From: Misgurnus anguillicaudatus
Lineage: Eukaryota; Chordata; Actinopteri; Cypriniformes; Cobitidae
Reading direction: 5' to 3'
Length of the DNA stretch: 64,000 nucleotides
Assembly: GCF_027580225.2 (NCBI RefSeq)
Contig: NW_027395277.1
Location: forward strand, 1,240,001 to 1,304,000
Made by a program: the position numbers and the translations under genes. Positions 10,310 to 21,700 of this stretch are shown one piece after another (the stretch's first letter is position 1; each line of letters starts with the position of its first letter). The notes under the pieces are model-generated. The model worked only from the letters and a program-made list of their open reading frames with translations. It was not told where the DNA came from and searched no databases.

Positions 10310-12188
10310 CAGAGGTGTAAAGTACTCAAGTAAATGTACTTCGTTACTGTACTTAAGTATTTTTTGGGCTACTTTGTACTTGTACTGAGTATCAAAAATA
10401 TAAGCAACTTTTACTCTCTACTCAATTACATTTTTGATTGGGTATTTGTACTCTTTACTCCACTACATTTGAAATGACACTTAACGTTACTCGCTACATT
10501 GTTTATTCGTCAAATAAAAACGAGACGAAAGTGTCAGAGGGTGATGATGGATAGAATCTGTGGTCGCGAGGTTAGACGCACACACACAACTGAGGAACCT
10601 CATGTGGCGCTACGCAGGGCAATCGTATGAAATCAAAGTACTGCGAGAGCGAATCAAATGCATATGGAGAAGTCTGGTCTCGCGGTACTTTGATGTCAAA
10701 CGCTGAATGGCTTGCGTTGAGCCACCGTAGCGGGACATCTGCGTGCTGCGTATGTCATAAACTGTAGAGAAAAGTTAGCGTCTTATCTGAGAGAAGAGAT
10801 AAAGCGCAAACACATGGATGCATATCACATTTGCTTCTGTCAAGGGACCCTTTGTTAAACATGTGATGCTGCAATCAAAACAAAAGTGAAGCGCGATTGC
10901 AGGAGGGTCATCCCGCAACTCAAAGGCAAGCACAAATGTTTTATATACTCTGATGCTACTTTATCAGCTAACCTGAGGTGGTTGATATAACTTACTATAT
11001 AAGTCAAAATAAACCAGCGATGTCCTGTACTGATTGCCTAAGATTTATAATAAGTGTACAATTTCACTGTCCTCAAGTATGCTGTAATGTATTTACTGTA
11101 AAGAGGGATGCATGACTGAAGAAATGTAGTGCACTTAATGTGAGATAGTGCTGTTACGTCTACTACATGTGTTTTCAATTAATCTTTCAAATGAACAACT
11201 TCACGTTTTTAATATGCACATTTCTGTTACTGTATATTAACTGTAACAACCTACTGGACTCTAATACTGGAATTTTTGATATATTTAGATTATAACTTTT
11301 TTAGGATTGGCCTATAAGAATATTTGATAACACTTTACAATAAGGTTGATTAGTTAACATTAGCTAATGTATTAACTAACTTGAACAAACCATGAGCAAT
11401 ACATTTGTTACAGTATTTATTCATCTTTGTTAATGTTACTTAATAAAAATTTAAGCTTTAATTGTTTGTTCATGTTAGTTCAGAGTGCATTAACTAATGT
11501 TAACAAGATTTTAATAAAGTATTAGTAATTGTTGAAGTTAACATTAACAAAGATTAATAAATGCTGTATAAGTGCAGTTCATTATTAGTTCATGTTAACT
11601 CATGTAGCTAACTAATGTTAACTAATGAACCTTATTGTAAAGTGTTACCATATTTATATAACAACAGTTAGGCTATATATTTTTCAGCATGGCACATTCA
11701 AGTCCACAATGACAATAGACTTAAATTATATGGGTTTAAATTCAATTTAATGTAGACTAAAATCTCATGGCATTTAGTTGAATAAAATTAGACTAAAACT
11801 TAATGAATTCAGATGACAAAATAACTAAAACTAAATTAAATTTTAGTCAAAAGACTATGACTATGTTTAATCTGTGTTTGTTCTGCCAGGTCAAAATTGT
11901 GAGGTGTTAGATTTCTTTTCTATATTAGGAAGTAAACCTCATAAATAAACTTTCTTAGTTTTCACTGCCCAGACCTACAATGTCTCTTTGTGTTGAGGAC
12001 TAGTGCATCTTTGAGCCAACATTCAGTACGAGTAAAAATACTTAAGTACTTTTAAATTGGGTTACTTTAATACTTTTACTCAAGTTGTATTTAAATTGGT
12101 GACTTGTAACTTGTAGTGGAGTATTTTTTACAGTAAGGAATCTGTACTTTTACTCAAGTATGGCTTTCAGCTACTCTTTACACCTCTG
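10310..12188. mobile_element. 1.9-kb hAT element, transposase lost, perfect 8-bp target duplication
   Basis: It starts CAGAGGTGTAAAGTACTCAAG and ends CTTTACACCTCTG, flanked by CCACAAGG at 10302-10309 and 12189-12196. Subterminal regions are rich in GTACTTTTACT-type repeats. A smaller MITE is nested at about 11329-11651. No intact ORF was found. Confidence 0.92.
11329..11651. mobile_element. MITE with TAACACTTTACAATAAGGT ends
   Basis: Ends GATAACACTTTACAATAAGG and CCTTATTGTAAAGTGTTACC are inverted. The interior has several TTAGTTAACATTAG motifs. It is the same family as 39258-39563 and is nested in the hAT element. Confidence 0.8.
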
Positions 12189-12199
12189 CCACAAGGCAA

Positions 12200-12760
12200 A
12201 AAAAAAAACATTTCGCTGGTCAAAAATATGTTTTAAAGTAAAGCTTAATTTAATACTTTTTGTTGTAACCTTCATATATTAACAAAATGTATTTCAGGGG
12301 CAACAAATATTTTATTTTATTTTACAACCCATACCCAAAACATATATTTTCTTAGTCAAAAAATATAAAGGTTTGTATAAAATGTATAACCTATGTATAT
12401 AACTTATATAAAAATATAAGTATATTTTGCAGTTGAAAATATATTTAATTTTAACCTTTTCAAACCTGTTATGTTTAACATACGAAGTATGTGACGTGAA
12501 TGTAAATGCTTAAAAAAATATTTTTTTTAAATATATTTAAAAATATACAAAATTGCCCAAAAAAATATTGTTTAAAAATTCATTTTTGTAAACATATGCC
12601 ACAATAAATTTCAGTACATATGTATTTTGTTAATTTTTAGTATGTTTTTTTTTTTTGCCATATGGGAATTCGTAAATTTTTTTTGTTCTGTACATATTCT
12701 GTATGAATGAAAACGTATTTAAATTTTTACTTTAAAGTAAAATTTGTTTTAAGCAGAGAT
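12200..12760. repeat. AT-rich dispersed repeat
   Basis: TTGAAAATATATTTAATTTT and AACCTTTTCAAACCTGTTATG also occur at about 36600-36790 and 37190-37680. No coding sequence or clear termini are visible. Confidence 0.55.
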
Positions 12761-12849
12761 GGAGATAAAGAGGCAATTTGACTGGATCTTTAATGGATTG
12801 ATTAATATTCCTGCCAAAAAAGTACATCAAAACACCTTGCTAAAATAGG

Positions 12850-12915
12850 ATTCCTGTTTCCGCTGCTCAGCTGGTAGAGCATTGCGTAACCGCTCAAAAG
12901 AATCATGTGTTCAAT
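12850..12915 (+). repeat. tRNA-like SINE head fragment
   Basis: CTCAGCTGGTAGAGCATTGCG resembles a tRNA A-box region, and GTGTTCAATCCCCAG a B box. It does not fold as a complete tRNA on inspection, so it is taken as a SINE fragment. Confidence 0.45.
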
Positions 12916-13394
12916 CCCCAGACAACACACACATACAGTAGCCTACTGATAAAACAGCTTTAAATGCGCTGCAAGATGTGAGTTATACCCCAAAACCCAC
13001 AAATACATAAACACCTACCCTCTTCTATGTTTGTGTATCATTTCCACCAGCTCTGTATTCAAATGTTTACCTCAGCAGGAGTGTTTCATCAACAGGAGAT
13101 CCGATTCTCTTCTTAAAAGAAAGATGGGCCACAGTCAAAGTGTTTCCTGCTGGATGTGACATTTACTTTAAAGCTTGTCTTTATTTCTGGCATTTCTCTA
13201 CAAGCCTATTCGGGTATGCCAGTAATAAGAGTGATAATGAGGGTTTATGCTCTTTGTGACTCTGTTGGGAAGATTCAATTCAGTTGCTTGGTGAGATAAC
13301 CCATCAGCAAAACACGAATCGTGTGACTCAGTCAGTGTATGTAGTTTATTTTGGGCTGACCCTAAAATGAATGTTTTTTGAGAGAACGTGCATT

Positions 13395-14232
13395 ACCTAA
13401 TAATATTACTTTTCTAAAGTAATGAGTAAAGTAATGCATTACTTTTTAAATGTACACATTAATATTTGAGTTACTTTTTTAAAAAAGTAACGCAAGTTAA
13501 TTTTTAAGTTTAATTAATTCGATTTAAATTACTGAATTAAAGGTGCAGTGTGTAATTTTTAGAAGGATCTCTTCAAAGAAATGCAAAATAATATACAAAA
13601 CTATATTATCAGGGGTGTATAAAGACCTTTTAAAATTAACCGTTATGTTTTTATTACCTTAGAATGAGACGTTTTTATCTACATACACAGAGGGTCCCCT
13701 TACATGGAAGTCACCATTTTGTGCCGCCATGTTTCTACAGAAGCCCTTAACGGACAAACTTTTTAACTAAGTTGTCTCCGACGATGACATGTTTGTCCGG
13801 TGGTGGCTATCGTAGCTTTTTTATGCATTTCAAAAGCGAGGGTTGGGCAGTGGACTGAGTCGTTGGTTGCAATTCGCAACTTCACCACTAGATGCCGCTA
13901 AAATTTACACACTGCACATTTAAACTAAACGTAGTCACATTATGCACTCTATGCGTACACGCCTGTGTGAGAACCGTTTAAGTCAGAAACTGAGATGGCA
14001 GGAGCTCAACATTTTTGTGATGAAATATGCAATTTCTAAATGCAGAACTTTTCAGTCATAAAAACACCTGCAAGGCCTGAAAGAGATCAAGCCTCAGCCA
14101 AAAACAGTAGCGCAAAAGTTACTCAAAAGTAACTTTCCATGAAAAGTAACTAAGTAACGCAATTAGTTACTTTTTTGGGGAGTAACTTAATATTGTAATG
14201 CATTACTTTTAAAAAGTAACTTTCCCCAACAC
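13395..14232. mobile_element. DNA element with AAGTAACTTT-type ends, carrying a nested MITE
   Basis: Left and right ends are rich in AAAAGTAACT and AGTAATGCATTAC, and the right end closes AAAGTAACTTTCCCCAACAC. A second family (13539-13922) is inserted in it. The left terminus is degraded. Confidence 0.6.
13539..13922 (+). mobile_element. AAAGGTGCAGTGTGTAA MITE, copy 1
   Basis: Ends AAAGGTGCAGTGTGTAATTTT and AAATTTACACACTGCACATTT are inverted. The interior GAGGGTCCCCTTACATGG and GCCGCCATGTTTCTACAG are shared with the other copies in this window. Confidence 0.85.
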
Positions 14233-15114
14233 TGATATAACCTCATGAGCACAAAACACCACAAAAACGAAAGCAAATGCAGATAGATGTCTGCAATCTT
14301 ACTGTACATGAGATATCTCAACAATACCTGAAGACTATATTTAGATCAAAGGTTTAAGATCTCATAATTATTTTTAGAAACATATTCTAGGACAAAGATA
14401 GACGTCTGCATCCGGTTCCTTCTCTTACTGCCTGGCATCTGCCAGCGGTCACAGGTGTGGTTTGACAGCGCTCCATCTTTTTGCATGGAGGACAGAGGAT
14501 GGATTGAACCCGGACAGACAGCGACTGCCGCCATGGCTTTTTAGAGCATAATAAGTTTTGACGTCTCTCATTTTAAAAGCATCAGGAAATCACTTGGCCC
14601 CCGTGCCACAGAAGGACATCTCTCTATCTCTCTTTGACCTTGATGTCACTCGCAGCTGTACTTTTAAGGAAATTACTTTTTAATGTTTTTGGAATAAAAA
14701 GCAAACGTGGCATAAGGAATGAAGGAAACATTAGACGGATGACAGAAAACTGATGATGGGATGGAAGGAAGCAAGGAAGAGATGCTCGGTCATCAGAATG
14801 TGGAGGAAAAACCCTTGTCATGTGAATCTGATAGACTGCAAATAATTGAAAGTGATGGAATATCCACCTTTATATAATCTCCTCTTTCGGACATCAGTAC
14901 GAAAAGGTTCTTGTCTGTGAAAAACATTTATTTATCAGATTGCAAGATAAAAAATCAAACCCAGGTCACTACAATCTCCATCATGTGTGACAAGAACTGC
15001 AGTAATGGCAAAGTTCACTGTCGTATACTAAACTAATCCACAGACATTGTTTTCGTAGAAAGCCTACGTTGGCCTTCTTTATAAAACACATGCAGAACAA
15101 AGCAAAATTAAACA

Positions 15115-15262
15115 GTAGTTCAGTTGGTAGAGCATTGCGTTAGGAACGCAAGAGGTCATGGGTTTGATTCGAGGGAACTGAACGCATACTGAAAAATGTA
15201 TATCTTGTATTGCACTATAAATTGCTTTGGATAATAGCATCTGCCAAATGCATGAATGTAAA
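15115..15262 (+). mobile_element. tRNA-derived SINE
   Basis: The A box TAGTTCAGTTGG and the B box GGTCATGGGTTTGATTC are intact. A short body and the tail GCTTTGGATAATAGCATCTG follow. The tail recurs with other SINE pieces here and is the kind borrowed from a partner LINE. Confidence 0.82.
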
Positions 15263-15512
15263 TGTTTCATAATCTAAAAAACTAATTTTGCGGGACTACG
15301 GGAAAATTCCTTCTGCACAAATTTCATGAACGATGTCAGTTCTCAAAACGTAAATTTACAAAATTAAATGAGTAAATATAATTGCAGCAATAAGCATACT
15401 TTCATAATTATATCATAAAACATGCTGTATTTACACAACGCATTATTATCTGTGGTTTATTCACATTTTTGGGTTCGTTTCGATTGTTCATAAACTGTTA
15501 GCGGTTAGCAGG

Positions 15513-15724
15513 CTAGCAGCAGCTGGGCAGAGTCGGAACAAACTTCCGAAAGAACTTTCTGAACTCCGTGTTGAAGACGGTGTAGATGATCGGATTGAGG
15601 GCGCTGTTCACGTAACCCAACCAGGTGACGATGCTTGTGACGCTACTGGGGATGTCACAGTCCTCGCAGAGAGCCCTCATAGTGTGCACTACGAAGAATG
15701 GCGTCCAGCAGAACAGAAAGGCAC
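15513..15724 (-). CDS. drd4: drd4 exon 4 (TM6, TM7, C-terminus, stop)
   Basis: Acceptor cttctacag is followed by [10 protein letters not shown], then extracellular loop 3 with C-E-D-C, TM7 ending N-P-I-I-Y, helix 8 and a short tail ending P-S-C-C before TAG at 15513-15515. A poly(A) hexamer in - orientation lies at 15456-15461. Confidence 0.96.
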
Positions 15725-18700
15725 CTGTAGAAGTACAGCGGGTAAAAATGAGAAATTTTAAAATATAACATAGATAAAGTACAAATCTAAAGAATCACAT
15801 TCATCTCACGACACTGAGTCAACCAACAGCTCACCCCTCAATTTCGAAATGCATAGTGAAGCTACGGTAGCCACCACAGGACAAACACGTCATCGTCTGA
15901 GACAACGTAGTAACAAATGACGCTCTATAGATCAGTTTGTCCATTTAGGGCTACTTTAGAAACATGGCGGTGCAAAATGGCGACTTTCATGTAATGGTGT
16001 ATGTAGATAAAGCCTATTCTAAGGTAATAAAAACAATAGTTTATTATTAAAGGTCTTTATACAATGTATATTATATTGCATTTCTGTCAAGACATCCTTG
16101 CACCTTTAAATGTGCCTTTCTGTAGGTCACTACAGTAAAATAATTTGGTGAAACTTAGCATGGATCACCTCTGAACTATTTAAACTTTTCACTTCTTTCC
16201 TGGGCTGGGCTGAAGAGGATGTAAAACGTGAAGCAGGAATCTATCCATCCCACCTGCCTAATCTCACGAATTTCCGTCGGATAGTCACTGAATTTTTTGT
16301 GCATTTTTCCGTGGCATTCTCACGGATTGGTTACTCAACTGTTTTGTCCCATTTTCTTACCATTTCGCTTCGGTTTAGGGTTAGATTTACATAAAATGAC
16401 ATCCCTACCCAAACCCAACTCTAACCCCAACGCCAGGCGACAATTGTTTAAAGTTTAGAAAATATAAAAGAATAAATCAAAAATAATAGTATAAACCAAT
16501 AGTTAAAGTGAGATAATAACGCAAACACCAAATCTAACCCTAAACCGAAGCGAAAATGGTTTGAAAATAGGAAAAAGCAGTTAAGACAGTCCGTAGCAGG
16601 GCCACGGAAAAATGCGGAGATCCGTGAGAATGGCACGAAAAATGCGCAAAAAATTCCGTGACTATCCCACGGAAATTCGTGAGATCAGGTTGATCCCACT
16701 CTCTCCAGGTACCGGAGATACCCCATACATCAAAAAATACATTTCTCTAGACAAAAATATATTTGAAATATATTTGAATGCAAAATACAATATTACCACT
16801 AGATGGGGTAAATCCTACTTATTGTCCCTTTAAGCATCCACTGATTCAAAAACAGTAAAAACTCTGTGTATGTTTTGATCATCATTCTGAATCGGATCTC
16901 TAACAAAAGACCTTTACAAAAATTCAATTATCTCAGCTTTTTGTTCAAAATTTTGTATTTTTGAAGAAACCTACCCATATATAAGATGTGATAAAAAAAG
17001 ATCAAATGAAGATAGGATTAAAAAAAAATCCTGAGTTTTTTGTTTGTTTGTTTGTTTAAAAGCAGAGGGTCTGTACTTTCATTTGATATATTGTGTGTTT
17101 ATATAATTTTTAGAAGAACATTTTCTGGAAGGCTTTAGTCTTTTCTGAAAATCATTAAAAATGCTGCCGCTAGCTGGCAACTTTTTAAAACGCTGGCAGG
17201 AAAAGAGTTAAAGGTGCAGTGTGTAATTTTTAGAAGGATCTCTTGACAGAAATGCAAAATAATATACAAAGATATATTATCAGCAGTGGCGGAACTAGAA
17301 TTTTTTTAATGGGGTGGCCAGGGGGTGGCCAAAGCTACTTCAGGGGGTCCATAGTCCATAAAAGAAAATGACATGTAACCATGTATCAAGAAAGCATAAA
17401 TGAATCTTTTGAACGCATTAGATGTAAACATAATAAGGGTGAATTTTAAATCTTTCTACTGTATTTCTTACATCTGATTTACTGTCTGTTAAAGGGATTC
17501 ACCCAAAAATGAAAATTCTGTCATCATTTACTCACCCTTATGTTGTTCTAAACCTGTATTTTATTTGAATAAACACAAAAGAAGATATTTTGATAAATGA
17601 TGATAAGCACACAATTAATGGTATATCCATTGAATTCCACAAGACAATTACCACACTTCCAGCATATACGGTGAAAATAAATCATGTAGTATTAGCAAAA
17701 TGTACGACTTCACTTACATCATTTTAAAGATTCCAAGCATTATGTAGACATGACATTTATCTTCTGATGGTATGAAAAGTATTCGTTAAGTGACAGTAAT
17801 TTTTCTGACGCGTTTTTGAAAAGACGTCACTGATGGAGAGATAACAGAACGCGCATTATGTATATTTTCTTAATTTTGTGAAAAGCACAACATTCAGTTT
17901 TATAGACACACAAAAAAATGACACTTAAACGTTTTAAATGATGTATAAATCATATCTGTATGTCCAAAATCAGCAAAGTAATTCAAGTCTCTTTGCGCAG
18001 TGATTGAAAAATAAAGAGTTTGCGCCGTGACTGCAGGGAGGGTTAATATTCATAATGTTTGTTTTTAACAATGTACTGCGCTGCCGCACGTCGAAAATAA
18101 ACATAGCTTAGATTAAGTGAAAGTAACGCATAGATTAAGTGAAAGTAGCGCATTAAATTTGGGGTGGCACACGGGGTGGCCAGTGACATGTCAAGGGTGT
18201 CCAGTGCCACCCTGGACACCCCTCTGGCTCCGCCACTGATTATCAGGGGAGTATAAAGACCTTTTTATAATGAACCGTTATGTTTTAATTACCATAGAAT
18301 GAGATGATTTTATCTACATACACAGAGGGTCCCCTTACGTGGAAGTCGCCATTTTGTGCCGCCATGTTTCTACAGAAGCCCTTAACAGACAAACTTTTTT
18401 TACTAAGATGTGTCCGACGATGACATGTTTTTCCGGTGGCGGCTACCGTAGCTTCTCTATGTGTTTCAAAAGTGAGGGGTGAGCAGTGGACTGAGTTGTT
18501 GGTTGCAATTCGCAACCTCACCACTAGATGATGCTAAAATTTACACACTGCACCTTTAAAGGGGTTATAATAATATTAACAAGTATGGACACAGATTTAT
18601 TTAAAGGTGTACTTTTTGTAAGGGTACCAGACCAGTGAGAGTATGGGCCATTTTTGGTGTTGTGTGTGGTGAAAGGTGGCAATTTATAAATCTGTGTCCA

Positions 18701-21700
18701 AATTATAGTTTTTTTATTCACATTACCCATTTAATAAATTCAATTAGTCATATACTATATTTGCCCTTGAGTGCAACATATAGTCCCTGACGTTTAAAGT
18801 TAATGAGATGAGATCTCTTCAAATAAAAGCAGAGGAAAACTTTCGCATCTCAAATATTTCTCCTGCAAAAAAACTCAACAAATGTACCCAAACCATGATT
18901 ATTTAACTCATATGATCCACATCTTTACAGCTCTATAATCAATATATTTTAACAATTTGTTCCTTTTTTAATAATCAATTTTAGGAGAGACATCTGAGAC
19001 TAATATGAAACACAACTGAGAACTCCATTAAATCTCCTGAGCTATGAAAAAGTAACCACTGACCATCAACACTTTCCTCCGGGTTAACAGTTTGCCTCTA
19101 CTACACATTATCGGTTTTGAGATGGGATTGGATGACTGGTCATGTGCATTATGGGTATCCTGACCCTCGATTGCCCCTCTGTTTTCCTTCTCAAGCTGAC
19201 AATAATTGCCCGGGGCAGAAGAGATCAGCCAGAACTGTCAGTACTGTACCGTCTGATCTCACAGAGTTCTCACATCATCGGCAACCCGTCAAGAGGATAA
19301 GAGTCTGTCTTAAAGTGACAGCTGACCCAACACCGCCGACTGGACTGAAGTGCGGCTTACGTCATAATCCCATTGGAGGATTGGTGAGGAATGATTAGCC
19401 AATCAGAGCTAAAGCAGTAACACATTTCAGCACATATGGCGTGTCTGTACAGTAAATACTGTACTCGTATCTTACTGTACCTCTTAAGACATGGAGGCAG
19501 AGGCAGAGATAAACACATTTATGCTTTGTTGCCTTTGTAAATTAAAGGTGCAGTCTGTAATATTTAGGATCTCTTGACAGAAATGGAAAATAATATACAA
19601 AACTATATTATCAGTGGTGAATAAAGACCTTTTTATAATGAACCGTTATGTTTTTATTACCTTAGAATGAGACGTTTTTATCTACATACACAGAGGGTCC
19701 CCTTACGCGGAAGTCGCCGTTTTGTGCCGCCATGTTTCTACTAGTGCTGGGCAAAGATTAATCGCGATTAATCGCATACAAAATAAAAGTGATTATTGGT
19801 ATAATATATGAGTGTGTGCTGTGTCTAATTATTATGTATAAATATATACACACACATTCATGTATGTATTTAAGAAACATTTACATGTTTATATATATTT
19901 ATTTATATTTTTGTATAATCTATATTAAATATAAATTTTAAAAAATGATATATAAATAAAACAATTCTGAAATGAATATATGAATGTGTGTGTGGTTAAA
20001 TATACATAATAATTAGACACAGTACACGCACATATATTATGCAAAAAATCACTTTTATTTTGTATGCGATTAATCGCGATTAATCTTTGTCCAGCACTAG
20101 TTTCTACAGAAGCCCTTAACGGACAAACTTTTTTTACTAAGTTGTCTCCGTTGATGACATGTTTTTACACTGGCGGCTACCATCGTTTCAAAAGTGAGGG
20201 GTGAGCAGTGGATTGAGCCGTTGGTTGCAATTTTCAACCTCACCACTAGATGCCGCTAAAATTTACAAACTGCACCTTTAAATGACAAAATCACAATGAA
20301 TCTGATTCTTTTTATTTCCTTTGTCTATACTCTTACACTTGGGTACAAGTTTAATTCTCTATAATGCTTATAAATGGCTAATCCAGTACATTTGGGTTTA
20401 TATACAGAGATATGATTTCCTGTTAACCAAAAGAAACAATCACACGTACCTACTACAACAGGCAGCACCCTCATGGCTTTCCGTTCCCGTCCGTTAATCT
20501 TTGCTCTCTTCTTCTGTCGGTTCCGGTTCTGATCTTCATTATAGCTCTCACCGGGGTACGCCAGCATGGACACTACTCCGTCTTTACAGTCCGCCTGGTA
20601 TGGACTGTCCGAGTCGGGATACTGGTCCTGATCCAGCTCATCCAGAGACATATCAGCGAGGTCTTTGTCGATGATGGGCGGTAGAGGAGGCGGCAGTCCG
20701 GACAGGGGTTGCAACGATTCTGCTTCCTGGAGTTTTCTGCAGGCCTGCATGCTGCTCATCAGCTTGGCCTTTCGCGCCTCCTCCCAGTTCCTCAGCCCGC
20801 GAAACATCCCACAGTACAGCAACAGCATGATGGGACAGGGCACGAAAAACGAACAGACGGAGGAGTAGACCACGTAATTGTTGTCCTCCAGCTTGCATTC
20901 GCTGTGGTCTCTGTTGGGGACGTCGTTGATTCCGAACATCACCGGCGAGGCCACGGCCAAGGCTAAGATCCACGTGGCGGATAGCAGGACAATCTGTCGA
21001 TGGTCCACATGTTTGCGGTTGTAATTAAGAGGGATGGACACAGCGATGAACCTGCAGTGAATCGTACAGAAGATTGCATTCAACAACAACACAACACTGG
21101 GGCAATAGCTTTGGAAAAATATTTAACACCATCAAAAACGTTCTTGGCCCATACAGACACCTTCTGTTCAGCAGTAGCTAAGCCACTGGTTGAATGTCTT
21201 ATTCACTTAGTACGGTTAACCTGATAATGCCTTTATTACAAGTGCTAATAAGATAAAATCACTTCGGTCTCTTTTAAAATGTGGACACGATAGTGGTTTT
21301 GCATTGTGACATTATTTTCATAACACTTAAAGGCAGGGTGCACTGAAAAAAATGATTCATTCAATTTACTTAATTTTAAAGGTAAGTGGTTGCATTCAAT
21401 TTATCTAAGCTACATTTAAACAAAAGTTTTTTATTTTATTTTTTTCTAATTGTTTTGTTTAAATGTAGCTTAAATACATTGATTGCAACCACTTACCTAA
21501 AAAAATCATTTTTTTCAGTGTGCATGATCTCTTAAAGCCAATGTTGACATTTGAAATCACCTAAACAAACACGCCCTTACCCCAATAAAATCTGGACCTT
21601 CTTTTGATAGACCCGCCCCACACATACACAACCCAGGCAACAATGTCGGTTAGTAGACACGCCCCTTACTGCTGATTGGCAACAAGTGTGTTTTGGTACT

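Noticed and set aside
15115..15262. tRNA gene
   Set aside because: A and B boxes are present, but the arms do not pair as a tRNA, and it continues into a SINE body and LINE-type tail.
20653..20973. Overlapping ORFs on both strands in drd4 exon 3
   Set aside because: They are alternative frames of the receptor exon, whose own frame carries the TM4-TM5 and loop 3 sequence.
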